From the NCBI GenBank assembly GCA_021234155.1, contig JAJEKV010000059.1, positions 62,001-126,000 on the forward strand: a stretch of DNA of 64,000 nucleotides, given 5' to 3'. Source of the DNA: Isoetes taiwanensis. Its lineage: Eukaryota > Streptophyta > Lycopodiopsida > Isoetales > Isoetaceae. This document shows positions 47,262-58,699 of this stretch, in pieces (position 1 is the stretch's first letter; every line of letters begins with the position of its first letter). Position numbers and translations under genes: made by a program. Under the pieces are notes generated by a model. It saw only the letters and a program-made list of their open reading frames with translations. It ran no database searches and was not told the DNA's origin.

Positions 47262-47273
47262 GCTCTGATACCA
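47262..47273 (-). promoter_or_regulatory. Primer binding site for initiator tRNA-Met
   Basis: TGGTATCAGAGC on the minus strand abuts the 5' LTR end. It is the usual priming site of plant Copia elements. Confidence 0.95.
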
Positions 47274-47587
47274 TGTCAAGGTTGCACCAAGAAAGGGAGA
47301 GAAAGGGATGCACACTGAATTCCGAGAGCGCAAGCTCCCAAAACAAAGCAAAAAGGAATTGTATTCAATGCTATCAATACATGACATACAATGATATAAA
47401 CACAACGGTGATACTAAGAAGAGTCTTAGCCGTTCACCCACCGCCCACTAATAACAGTCGTTACTTAGTTAGGTCGGCGCTCAGTGCTGATAAGGTGCTT
47501 TGTCAGCACTTATGTGCTGAGTGCTGTCAGTGCTGTGACATCACGTCTAGCAGCAAGATGGTGATCTCGATATCATATATCTCGACA
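47274..47587 (-). repeat. 5' LTR of the Copia element
   Basis: On the minus strand it starts TGTCGAGATATATGATATCG and ends CTTGACA. See the partner at 45246-45559. Confidence 0.95.
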
Positions 47588-47679
47588 CTCATGGCTGTAC
47601 TTAACTCCTGCATAAATTTTTAACTGCATGGAAGTACAATGAAGAAAGTCAAGAACCTCGAGTTGTTATTATAGGTACA

Positions 47680-47880
47680 AAAGCTTTTGCTTTGCATATT
47701 AGACATGATTGAATAACATTTGTGTTTTTTACTTGCAAAAAAATGCAAAGCAGTTCCTTACTTATGTGCATGTTCTTGCACAGCTTGGCCAATAGAACAA
47801 GCTTTTGCTTTGCATATTAGACACGATTGAATAACATTTGTTTTTTTTATTTGCAAAAAAATGCACAGTTCCTTACTTCT
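47680..47880. repeat. ~78-bp direct duplication
   Basis: AAGCTTTTGCTTTGCATATT with TTGCAAAAAAATGCA and AGTTCCTTACTT occurs near 47681-47762 and again near 47802-47878, inside Helitron copy 2. Confidence 0.88.
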
Positions 47881-49666
47881 CTTCCTTCCCTTCTCAACAA
47901 GGGGCCATGGCCATGGCCATGTAAAAAAAAAAAAAAAAAAGAAGGGAACCACCACACCAAATAGGGTCTGCATGGCTTTTCCGGGGAGGTTTCATTGATG
48001 TTTTCAAAGACGATTTTAAAAAATTGAAAATAAGTTAATGGCATCGAATCGGGCGAGGTCCCCATAGGATTGAGGTTCTTGCATCTATAGTGGCGAAATA
48101 TCAATACTATAGCCAAAGCCGATAACCCCAACCGGATTGTAACTCTTATCGATGCAACAGAGGAGGAATGCTTTGCTTTATACTGGTATGTCTTAAATCA
48201 TGACAAAATAAATTGCTTTGGACATCATGCTTTTTTTGTGCCCTTTTTCTAGACTATGCACGAGGATTGCACTATTTACGCTCATTTATACATCCTCATG
48301 GTGATGGAAGATTTGAATTTCTTTTCAGTCTATGCTACTACGATTATTGTAAATTGTACATACTCGACTAAACTTTATGAAATATAACATGCAAATGTTG
48401 TTGCAACTATGCGAAACAACTCGTTGGTTATGCAGACCAAACGATTCTTATGCATAATATAGCCTATACTTGATATTAGTTACCGGCGGCATGATGTAGA
48501 CCCGGTTAAAAGTTGAACATGAATCGGATATATTATGGAATTATTTGCTTTCGAAAAATTGGCATCTCGGTTTTGCGAGTTGACTAAACTGTTCCAAACC
48601 AAATCATTTCATGTTATACATGTTGCTCTTCATACATATTGCTCTTCATAATTCATCCACCGTGGCTTCATAATCCAAGGCTAGACCAGATCATGCGTTC
48701 ATGGTTGGTTGTGCCTGTTCGATCAAAGATGCGAGGTAAAATGATTGGACGAGAACAATGTTCATGTTGTGCTCTGTAAAGTTATCTTAAAACACGAGGC
48801 ATAATATTAATATGCATGACTTTGCTCTCAAATTTATATTTAATACAACATTAGCTTTTGGTTGATAATGAAGTCGCATCAGCTCGCAAACTTCACAGTT
48901 GGACATGGCCAAACTAGGTTTTTAATGAACCCGTAATGTCTTTCAACAAATGTGTTGTAACTACATTAAACTCAACGGCCTTACATCACTCTTAGAACAG
49001 TCATTTCAGATTATTGCCATTAGCATAACCACCATAGTTAAAATGTGCATCGATACGAGACTCATCAGATAGATTGCAATTTCTCCCCACATATTTATGG
49101 TAGATACCATTGTTAGAAAAGCTCCCGGTGATCGCTTCATTGAATAAATCTCTTACAATAGGCGCAAGTGTCTCCATTTCATGTATAAACATTTCAACTT
49201 TAAGAGGCTCACAGTCTTTAGTTTTTTTGAACACAGTTGTTTTATGATTCCGTGAATAAGAGAAGCAAAGGAGCAATCTACTACGGTTTTGGGAGCAGCA
49301 TCAGGCAACTTCAAATGCTGCATCTTGGGACATATCTGAATAGCAAGAATTGTGGTGATTCAAAAGCTACACGTAAATTTGCTTGGCCTTTTTTTTTTCC
49401 GAAGAAACTACATTTCCCATAAGTTCTCTAGCACCCGTCTTTTATGTTTAGGGTCCTTGCAGTTGCAACCCCTCAACACAACATTAAACCCATGGTATTG
49501 TGTAATGTTGAAAATCCTTTATAGGTTCAAACTACTTTTCCACTGCATTCGGCCAAAATTCGGCTTGGTTACAAAAGTTGGATTATTACTACACGCTTTT
49601 CTCATTTTAGCCAAAACATTTACAAGCTCTCAACTTATGCCCAGCAACGCTGGGCACCATTACTAG

Positions 49667-50262
49667 TATCTAATAATGTGTAGCTCAAATGGCAATTTTT
49701 AGCTAGATAAATATAGAGCTAGTTGCCCGAACATAAAAAAGTCGCTACCCTATCTAAATGTATTTAAGTTACATGTTGTATGAATTTTAATTCATACCCC
49801 ATATATTTCAATAATGCACATATTACTAGTAGGGAGAATCAGAAAACAAATGCCAGAGTCTTCGTAAAGAGGATTGAAAAGTGCCTCGACATTTGATTTT
49901 CCAAAAGAGCGGGATTATTCTTAGTTGGTAGAGATATTTAGGAATAAAAATTTCTAATAATGTTAGCCCCCCATAAGTGACGAATTTATGAGGGGGCTGT
50001 TAATAAGTTAAGACTTGGCGAACTTAAGGCATTACAGGATTTGGCCAAGTGGCCTAAATGGCCATTCCATAAGTATATCTAGTTCTCACTTGGGACTAAA
50101 TTGGCCCCAAAGTCAATACCACTCTAATTAGCAAACATCTAATTGGCCATTCTAATAGCGTAATAGGCAATAAAGTGCCACGAAATGGCGAATCTGCAGG
50201 TAGTCCGTAGGTAAGGCATCCTACTCAAGCTGGCCGTCGCATTTTGCATGAACCTGTAATTT
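49667..50262. other. Host-element sequence between Helitron and transposase C-terminus
   Basis: No protein is recognised. The words TGGCCATT and AAATGGCC recur. It may be an intron or decayed exon of the split transposase gene. Confidence 0.3.
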
Positions 50263-51189
50263 GTGGCCAAATGGCCCACCGGGGCCACTAAATTTTTTGC
50301 TGATTGCCTCATAGAGCATGCTGAGCAACTTCCTCTCAAAAATCCTAAGGAGTCCAAGCAGAAGAAAAGTACCCCATTGACATCCCTAAAAGCCATTGAA
50401 AATGGCATTTCCTCAAGCTTCAAGTACTTCTCAGAAGAAGATCAATTGTGGTGGACAAATTTCTTTCTTGACCAGAAAGAGGTCTTGCAAAATCTAGCTC
50501 TAAGACAGTTTCAAGAACCGTTTCAATGGCCTGACACCTTCCATCAACCCCAGAACCAAACAGGTCCAAGCAATGCTACAATAGCACCTGCAGCAGAGGA
50601 AGACGAGGATCGAGTCATGTACCTTGGACCAAGACGTAGGAATGAGCCTCGAGGCAATATCACAGAAATTGCCAAAGGTATGCTGATTGCTCTTCCAACT
50701 GAGGAAGATGACAAAGGTCGACCCTTTTGAATAGCAAAAGTTCTTGACACAGTCAAGGAGGAAGGCTTAGTAACTAAACTCAAGATTCACTGGCTGGTGA
50801 CACGTTCAGAAAATGCTTTTGAAGGTAGGTATGAATTAGAAATGAGAAGTCAAAGAAAAGGGAAGAAGTCTAAGAAAGTGGGTTGTAGAGATGAGCTGAA
50901 CTTGAATGATGTGACTATATTATGCTATGCTTTTAAATTGAAATCAGACAATCGTCTGCGCCAAAAAACTGTTAATTTGCTTAAAAAGGCTTGTAATTAC
51001 AAGAAAGAGGATGAAGAAGGGAGTGGTGGTGGCAATGCTTCACCATCTGTTGATAGTGATGAGGAAGACAACTCAAGCATTTCCTCCAGTGACAGTGAAA
51101 GAAGTGAAGGAGATGAGGATGGCATAAATGAACATGATGACGTCCTCGATCCCTCCTTCATCACTCCTCACACTTTTGCACATAACTGA
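50263..51189 (+). pseudogene. C-terminal part of the DUF7869-type transposase gene
   Basis: The plus strand reads IENGISSSFKYFSEEDQLWW, DRVMYLGPRRRNEPRGN, ITEIAKGMLIALPTEEDDKG and, after one in-frame stop at 50728, IAKVLDTVKEEG and KIHWLVTRSENAFEGRYELE. It then has LNLNDVTILCYAF and an acidic, serine-rich tail ending HN at a stop (51187). The order (ED.xWW segment, a GML-A box, then a chromo-like KVxxHW segment) matches the tail of DUF7869-type proteins as I remember them, and continues where 41951-44196 leaves off. The Helitron at 44335-49666 lies between them. Confidence is moderate because the link rests on recalled family layout. Confidence 0.6.
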
Positions 51190-51530
51190 GTCTTAGAAAA
51201 AGACTGTAAATTTTGCATGTGAATATGAAGATTTTATCTTCAAATTTTTAGAATACTACAGTATCAGTTACAGACTTTACTTCAATTTTTTGTTAAATAT
51301 TTTATCCTTTGAAATTAGAGTTTCTGTCTAAAAACATAGACAAGAACATTCTATTTGCTCTGAAAAGTGTCACTTTAAAAAAATCAATTCTTTCATTCCA
51401 CAAAAAAACTAGTCATTTGGAGGGGGGTCAAAATTGAATTTGATGCAACTTTTTTTTTTAACCTCATTTTACCCCCTTTTTCGTAAAAAAAAAGGAATCT
51501 TTTAAGAATATTCCTTTTGCTCTCGTTTCG
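51190..51530. other. AT-rich tail after the transposase; candidate right end of the element
   Basis: No gene. At its right edge GAATCTTTTAAGAATATTCC leads to CTCGTTTCGATGATTTG and GCTCCCGTTTAATATGCAAT (to about 51552). The last part is the inverse of the left-end context at 31584-31605. Confidence 0.45.
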
Positions 51531-53143
51531 ATGATTTGCTCCCGTTTAATATGCAATCTTGTTAAGACAGATATTGCTCTAGCTTTTAAGGCTGCGGCAA
51601 AACGGCGTGAAGCTACCGCCAGTTTGGTGATACGTGATCCCCTAGATACGGTGCAAAAAGAGGTAAATAATTCAATTGAAAGTTCTTTGCCATCGTTGGT
51701 GATTGCTCCAGGGGTTCTTGAAGAAAGGGATTTTCCTTCCTTGCAAGGCGCTGCAAGTAAGGGAGTGGAAGTTAATGGGAATTTGCATCAAACAGGTACA
51801 GAATCCAGTCCTAATGTAGATGCTCAGCCCTAGGCAAATGATAGTGCTTGAAAGTCATCTAATTCTGTTACAAAAGTTTCATATCAAAGATTTAGTGATT
51901 GGCTTTGTAAAGATATATCTAGTGCATCTAGAAAGGCAAGGGTAGCAGCTGCTTTACAGGTATTGTCTGAAGGGAGTAAGGATGAGTTGTCCGCAATCTT
52001 GGACATATTGAAAGCTCGACAGATTCAGCTTCAACAACAATTGCCTCCAAATGATATATTTTACCAGTCTGACTGTCAGGATGTAGTTGAAGGTTCTGGT
52101 ATTCCTGTGGTTGAGGTGGACCATCAAGCTCATATTAAGTGTGCTGAGAACCTATCCTCTGTGCAGTCCTTGGTTATTTTACTGGTGGCTATTTGGATTT
52201 TTCACGGTTCAGAGTATTTGGTTATCTCGGCTTTTGAGAAGCCTTCCTTCCTCCTTTTAGGTCCATCAAGTTGTTGGCGAAAAACTTTGTTCTTATTATG
52301 TTTGAAAGTAGTGATGCGATGGACTCTTTGGTATCAAGAGGGATTGATCCACTTAGTGGGGGTATATGATGTATCGATATTACTCTCACGGTTTTACACC
52401 AGATATGGTTCGCATTAAAGATGCCTTGTTGGTTCTCGATACCTAATCTTCCTCCCGATCTAATGGCCCATCAATTTCTAGTTGCAATTGCAACCGGTCT
52501 TGGGGTTCATTTCTCACATTCCATCATGAGCGGTCCGAGGATTTGTGTCTCAATGCCGGTGGACTCGGCTTTACCGGTTGTATAGTGGTGAAAAGTGGGC
52601 CTTGGTATAAGAAGTTGGATCTTAAGCTTCGAATGGTCCAGTTAGCCCGTCTGTTTCGACAAGGAGGCTTTTGCTAGCTTTCATCGAGACACTCGTGCAT
52701 CTCAGGCATCTGTTCAACCTTCTTCTCAGGCTCAAGCTCCCGTTGTTACTTCTTCATCTATTCATGATCAACCTTTACCAGTTGTGTTGCACTCCTCATC
52801 CATGGAAGATGCTCTAATTCCAGTTCCAACAGTGTCGTCTTTAGCGCCATCATCTGTACCTGTAGTGCATTCTTCTCTCCATGTTGATGCTTCTTCCTCT
52901 CATATTTCTGAGGTTCTTATGGCTGATGGTCCTAATCTTCTGTGCACAAAAGAGTCATGGCAGCAGGTCAATTGGAAGAAGGCGGCAAGGAAGAAATCTG
53001 TTAGGTCATCTCACGAGGTTATCCCGCCTCGTTCTATTCAGTGGCATGATAATTTGATGTCTGTTGATGATCATCTCGATGTGGTAGATCATGTTGATTG
53101 TGATGAGGCCATTAAACGCCTCAAGGTGGCACAAGGAGTGTGA
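51531..53143 (+). pseudogene. Retroelement ORF1/gag-like gene, decayed
   Basis: The plus strand keeps long protein-like stretches in shifting frames: FKAAAKRREATASLVIRDPL; RFSDWLCKDISSASRKARVA with ILKARQIQLQQQLPPND; then LLAKNFVLIMFESSDAMDSL and VVKSGPWYKKLDLKLRMVQL; and finally SWQQVNWKKAARKKSVRSSH and VDCDEAIKRLKVAQGV before a stop at 53143. The middle resembles the nucleic-acid-binding (DUF4283-like) domain of plant LINE ORF1 proteins. No reverse transcriptase follows. Several stops and frameshifts are present. Family placement is tentative. Confidence 0.5.
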
Positions 53144-53764
53144 GTATATACTGTGTATGGGTGGTTTTGCTTAGTGGACTATAACCATCATTCAATTATT
53201 TTAAGAATATGTCTTAATTTTGGGAGATTTTTTTGTGCGCAGCTTCCGTCGCTTTTAGGCGTTTTTTTCTTCCAGTCGCTTTTTCTCTTTTTCCGTCCGC
53301 ACCCGTCACTTTCTTGAAAACTTCCCCCCTAATTTATTCACTTTCCCCCCTCTTCGTCGTTTTTTTTTCCTTACAGTCCCTTTTTTCAGTTTTTTATAGG
53401 CCCCACGCCCAATTTTTTTTTCCAGTTTTTTTTCCTTCTCTTTCTCTGCGTCCTGCCCCTCGTCCAGCGGCGCCTTCGGGCTATGGCGCCGTTTCTTCAG
53501 GCTATGGCGCCTATTCTTCAGGCTACGGCCTCTTCATGCTATGGCGCCTACTTAGCCCATTTCGACTGAGGCAAGAAGGGAGATACATAGCTGAGGATGA
53601 CTGAGCCCATTCTGGTGACCTAAGGTACAACTTATTCCGGTATCGAGGCAATAAAGAAGATGGAATACAAAGGAGATGGTCCAAATGTTGTCTGTTGGCT
53701 TGTTTAGCCATAGATTCGTGGCTTAGTTTCTTCCTGAGGCTTGTGCAGCTCTTAACTATTTCAG
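53144..53764. other. Pyrimidine-rich stretch with a 24-bp GCTATGGCGCC repeat
   Basis: 53260-53460 is T/C-rich. Around 53470-53550, CAGGCTATGGCGCC-like units recur three or four times and would encode SGYGA repeats if translated. No gene is assigned. Confidence 0.5.
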
Positions 53765-54435
53765 ATGCAGGATACAGAAGCAGCTCTATCCTATTTCGGT
53801 GCAAAACTGAAAAAGCAGTTAGATTTGACAGTTCAACAGAAACTTGGATTGGAATGGTGCTTTGAAGGAATGCATGAGGCAACTTCGGTATGTCAGGGAG
53901 GAGCAAGAGCAGAAAATTCATGAGGCAGTAGTAAGCAGAACAAGGGAATGGGACAAGGTTCGTTCAGAGTTTGAAGCGAAGTTGGAGGAAATGGGTATCA
54001 AGCTCATGGAGTCGCAAGCACAGAATGCTGTTTTCTCGAAGTCCCTTCAAGAACGTGCAAAAAGTCTTGCACACATTAGTGAAGAAAGAATGAAAGAGAG
54101 GCAGAGTCTCAGGTGTTTCAAGTCAAGTTAGAGAATGCCACAAGGGAAAATGCGAAGCTGACGTACGAGCTTCAAGTTTTAACTAAAGAGGTTGAGATTA
54201 AGAATGACGAAACAGAATACAGTAAAAGGGCTGCAGAAGCTACCAATAAACAACAACTTGACCATGTGAAAAAGATTGCCTGCCTTGAAGGCGAGTGCCA
54301 GAGGTTGAGGGCACTAGTCAGAAGGAAGTTACCACGTCCAGCAGCAGTTGCTCAAATGAAATTAGAGGTTGAAGCTAAAGAGGGAGGTGGGGAGACAAAG
54401 AGGAAAAGATCACTTTCTAGTTGGATGCAAGGGAA
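53765..54435 (+). pseudogene. Filament-like plant protein (FPP, DUF869) gene fragment
   Basis: The plus strand encodes coiled-coil sequence typical of FPP proteins, which are long plant coiled-coil proteins linked to microtubules and vesicle tethering. Blocks in order: KKQLDLTVQQKLGLE; GALKECMRQLRYVREEQEQK with IHEAVVSRTREWDKVRSEFE; FSKSLQERAKSLAHISEERM; and ENAKLTYELQVLTKEVEIKN, EATNKQQLDHVKKIACLEGE and CQRLRALVRRKLPRPAAVAQ. The frame changes twice (near 53845 and near 54095). The sequence starts after TTAACTATTTCAG, a good acceptor, and fades after QMKLEVE. The rest of the roughly 1000-residue protein is absent. This is therefore a broken fragment, perhaps moved by a retroelement or Helitron. 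Confidence 0.88.
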
Positions 54436-55366
54436 TCGATTATTGTGCATGCCTTTTCTTTGGGTCTTACTACAAGATTTATTGTTGCTTTCACTTCTAG
54501 GTTATTGAATTTGGCTTATTAGACATCGGAACAGCAAGGAGCTTCTCTTTTATTAGAACCCTGGAGTTATTTGGAGTTTTTGATGGGCATAACAGGACTG
54601 AGGCCTTGATGTGAATTCTTTTACAACAGGTTTCTTCAAAAGTTAAATTGCTGGTTGGAGTAGATTATCATGGAATTATGAGAAAATGTTCTCTGTGGTT
54701 GCTAAATTGTGACAAAATGTTCTTTGTGATCTGCTAAATTGTAAACTGCTACTGCTTTAGTTCTTTGTGATCTGCTAAATTGTAAACTGCTACTGCTTTA
54801 GTTCTTTGGAAGGCCTTGGTAGAGTTATTAAACTAAAGCACATGCCTAGTATGTTGGCTGATAATTAAATGAAAATCAGATGTTGCAACTAGGAAACTAG
54901 CAAGAAACATCTGCAGCCAAAGATATTGGAGCCAAGCTTAGGAAGAAGCTGCCCAGTCGTGCAGATGGAGAATAACTTCGTGCAGATGGAAAATAACTGG
55001 AGATGCAGTTATGAGCTTTATTTGTAGCTTTATTTGTTGTCCACAGCTTTTGAAATCGCCCCAAGCGCGAGTTATGAGCTTTATTTGTTGTCCACAGCTT
55101 TTGAAATCCTCCCAAGCGCGATTTCACTTTGTCACACTTTTCTATTTCAAAGCATTTCAAAGCATTTTAGAGGACGTTTTCTTTATTAGTTGTATAGATA
55201 TCCACCTCTATTTGCCTAAAATATCATAACTCCAAATTTAAGATTGTTAAAATTATGTGAATATTTGGAGCAATTTTACTTTTACATATTGTTATATATG
55301 CTTGATTTCGATAAGTAAATGATTATTTATTATGTGATGTCAATAAAAAATTTATTATTTTAAGTA
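54436..55366. other. No gene; two small tandem duplications
   Basis: A 41-bp unit (TTCTTTGTGATCTGCTAAAT...) is tandem at 54720-54801. A unit with GAGCTTTATTTGTTGTCCAC and CCCAAGCGCGA is repeated at about 55027-55120. Confidence 0.85.
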
Positions 55367-58097
55367 CTAGTAACGATTCCCAGCGTTGCTGGGCATAGGT
55401 TGGAAGCCTGTAAATGTTTCGACTGCAATGTGAAAAGCGTGTGGTGATAATGATGCTTCGCGTTCTTGGGCTTTACTTGGAACATGTAGATGATATGCAT
55501 GCATGCACTTATAGTCTACATTGCACGCACGTAAAACTGCAATGAACCTAAACCTTAAGCCTAACATAGAATCTTGGCCATCTTATGGCATCAAATTTCG
55601 ACCATTGGATCACTTTCGTAAAGACATGCATTATCGAACATTTTTTTGAATAAAGATGTCAATGCCTTTGCCTTAATGTAGGGCATAGGCTGTCTACGTT
55701 CAATACAAAGGAAATCATTACATGTATCAAGGACTAAGGACGTCTATTTATATTTCAAGTTGATTTTTAGATGTTCTTAAATTATAAGAGATTGCCCACC
55801 TTTTGTGGATAGATCAACGATTTGTCTTGTGTATGTCTAGGTATAAGTATGTCTAGGTATAAGGTTAGTTGTGGTTTATGTCTTGATATCCAGCTTTAGA
55901 AGAAGATTTTAAGTATATCTTAATTGTGGTTTATGTCTTGATATCCAGCTGGTATGCACATGTGTCTAAACTCTTGTAATCAATCTAGCAAGTAGCTTGA
56001 ATGGATTTCTTGAAAGCTAAGAAGGTTTAGAGCCATCGTGTCCATTTGTTTGGAGAAAAGGCTTGCATATTTCTTTGTTTACTTGTACATTAGATGATTT
56101 ACAGTATTGTCTCTATTTTCACCTTCTAATCCTTACATAAAGGTTGCTACACTTTATCTCATTCTTAAGAATTCATTGAGAACATGGTAGATGTTGTAGA
56201 AATCTTCACTCTAAATATATTCCATTTTCCATGAATGTGCTCAATTTTCCATGAATCTGTCTGTAGCAGAATGCAGCTTGTTCATTGAATTGTGCAGTAA
56301 GTTAAGTGACAAAATTTAATATAATTCCTTGACTTTTATTCTTCTTTGGCTTAAAGGCAAGGCATATCTGCTGGGCCATGTCTCTGCTTGCATACTGTTC
56401 GCTGTTCAGTATTGAATATCACATATGTAGCACATATAAATAAGTCAACTGAACGATTTTCTAAGTACTCAATAAAAACGTGAGCCAATTGTAACATGAA
56501 CATGGGGGAGTAATGAACATGAACTTGTAGGAGTAATGACAGGTTAACTTAAATTGGCACCAGTAGACATGCTTAGAGCTGTCTATCTCAGTAATTTTAT
56601 ACAATGATGTCCAGACCTGCTCTACAATCCTGCCGTTTTCTGGAATTACTTAAAGCCTCTACTTTTACAAAGTGATCTATCCAATCTGCATCCTAAATGT
56701 TTTGGCAGTGAGAACTTTTGGCTGAGATCTGACGAAACTTCAATTGAAGTCATCCTCGTAAGCTACCAGCCAACTGAAGCATCAATTTATGAGATATGTG
56801 CTCCAAAAGTACAAAATGAGTATGGTGTTAATCTTCTGTGCATATTTGGCAAGAACAGTAAGATATTGGTAATATCTTCATTATCATGCCATCAGAAAAG
56901 AGCTGAGGGATCCAGAGGAGATTTACTGGTTATTTTGGAACTGCTATCTGAAGGACTTACGCAAAATGGCCTTTTTCACATAAGGAACATGTCTTCTCTG
57001 CATGCTATGCAACTTAGAAGGCTTTAGGTTATTTTTTGGCTTTAAAGCTCTGCTGCTGGACAATGGTCTGAAGGAAGCTCTTAAAGATGAGCCATCTAAA
57101 CTCTGCACATAAGCAAAACAAAGATTAAGAGAGAACAAAACAAAACCAAAGAAAAAAAGGGAAGAAAATTCAAAAAACAAAGGGAACCGTACACAAATCT
57201 AGAATGTCATGGAAAAGGATGTATTGGAGAGTAGATGAAAAAGGATGTGCTTAAAACATAACTCGGATGACAGGTTACTGCAGACAACCCATTATTCCGC
57301 ACCAAATGAACTTTCCAGCTGACTGACTAAAGCTTCCCCTTTGCTCTTGTTACTATTCTTCTCTCTTAGATTTGGTGGTAATGTTTGCCATGACTGTGTA
57401 GCTATGTTAATTACTGTGTAGCTATGTTATTGAAGAATACCATAAGGAATGAAGCATATTATATAAGTATGTGGCATCATTTTTCAAGAATCTGATGGTT
57501 GATATTTCAAAATTAGAAGAAATATGGAAATCATTGTCATAGGCTGGGATGTTTTGTAGGAAAAGTACCTTGTCATGGATTGCTACAAATGCTTCGATTC
57601 TGATCCTCCATTCTGGTTATACTTCTGTTGCAAAGTTCCTCTGTTATCAATTAACAACCCATCTCTTCATTCTCTTTTCCGCATATCACGCCCATCTCCG
57701 GCATCATTTGTAGCCCAAATATGTTGTCTCTTGCTTAGAAATCTTCTATCTAAACCAGCTACATACTTACCCGGCTCAGAAATCTTCGATCAACACCAGC
57801 TACATCCTTGGCTCTGCATATCCGGCTGCAAAGGTTCTGATACGCTTATGATTCAGCTCTGCTTCTTCAAAAATCTTCTATTTTTCCTTACTTGTGTGGT
57901 CCTGGCCCTGCTACCCACCAAATAGCTTATGCAAATTGCCTGTGCAAATCACCGAATGATATCGCCTCTGCAAATCACCTACCAAAACTGCCCGATATAT
58001 CAGAAGCTGGGCCGGACATATGAGAACCCTAAATGTCGAAAATAGGGTTAGGGTTTCGTTGACGACATACTTACCCAATAACATTATAATATAAAGA
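55367..58097 (-). mobile_element. Non-autonomous Helitron copy 3 (2731 bp)
   Basis: The minus-strand 5' end A|TCTTTATATTATAATGTTAT at 58097 and 3' hairpin CCCAGCAACGCTGGG (55379-55393) with CTAG|T at 55367 match copies 1 and 2. The stretch AAACATTTACAGGCT upstream of the hairpin is shared as well. The hairpin has lost one pair relative to the others, so this copy may be older. No Rep gene. A plus-strand stretch near 56705-56880 (reading FWLRSDETSIEVILVSYQPT) is coding-like but unassigned. Confidence 0.88.
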
Positions 58098-58690
58098 TAT
58101 TTGTTGTTTTAATGCTATATTATCTATCGATGTAATTTCAAGAAAACAAGTCCTTTTTGTGCCTTATTTAATGTAAATACAAATAATTAACCAAATATGC
58201 AACATACACTACACTTTTCTAAATGCAAAAAATAGAATTGAAAAACACTATATGCGCTAAAAATAACGCTTATTTGGCGCGATTTTGGAATAGACATAAT
58301 CCCAAAATAATTGAATGATGGTTCTATTTCGTCCTCTAGGTTTTGAGTCCCATGTCACAGGTCCCTTGTATGTATCTTGATTTTTCTTGATAATAGATTG
58401 TTGTCCTTCAAAGAAAAAAAATCAATGTGTCTGATTTACATACCTTTTTTGGATTGGAAGGAAATAGAATTGGATCACTTTTAATTGAGACTCTACAACA
58501 TACAGAGAGTTGTATTAAAAATGTAAATACCCTCATAGAAGAAGAGGATGCATTAAGTGAGAGTGAGGAATTGGATGAGGAATTGGAAACTCATCTAATT
58601 TTTTATGACTATGATATATAATAATGTCGTCTTATAGGCCTGGGAGGCCTCCCAAAAGACGTAATACACTTCACTTCTCTCTGTCTGTCT
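58098..58690. other. No gene recognised
   Basis: A 64-codon plus-strand frame at 58427-58621 is rich in glutamate and leucine, but no family is evident. Confidence 0.35.
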
Positions 58691-58699
58691 GTTTGAGTC

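Larger units (their letters stand above)
45246..47587 (-). mobile_element. Young non-autonomous Copia LTR retrotransposon, 2342 bp
   Basis: LTRs of 314 bp lie at 45246-45559 and 47274-47587. They end TG...CA and differ at about two positions. A CTCAT target duplication flanks the element (45241-45245 and 47588-47592). On the minus strand the 5' LTR is followed directly by the primer site TGGTATCAGAGC (47273-47262), the complement of initiator tRNA-Met. The purine tract CAAGGAGGAG precedes the 3' LTR. The interior (about 1.7 kb) codes only for gag-like sequence. No protease, integrase or reverse transcriptase is present, so it would need proteins from a relative. Confidence 0.96.
44335..49666 (+). 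mobile_element. Non-autonomous Helitron copy 2 (5332 bp including a nested Copia)
   Basis: The 5' end A|TCCTTTATTATAAAGTTTTA at 44335 aligns with copy 1, including the downstream CAGATTTGAT and CAATGG blocks. The 3' end has the hairpin TGCCCAGCAACGCTGGGCA (49638-49656) and CTAG|T at 49663-49666. The last 60 bases are almost the same as in copy 1. Removing the Copia insertion and its 5-bp duplication leaves about 2985 bp. It carries no Rep gene. It sits between the core (ends 44196) and the C-terminal part (starts about 50263) of the transposase-like gene. A small minus-strand frame at 49001-49276 is unassigned. Confidence 0.9.

Noticed and set aside
53523-53921. 132-codon minus-strand open frame
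   Set aside because: Antisense to the FPP pseudogene and the GCTATGGCGCC repeat; no independent support.
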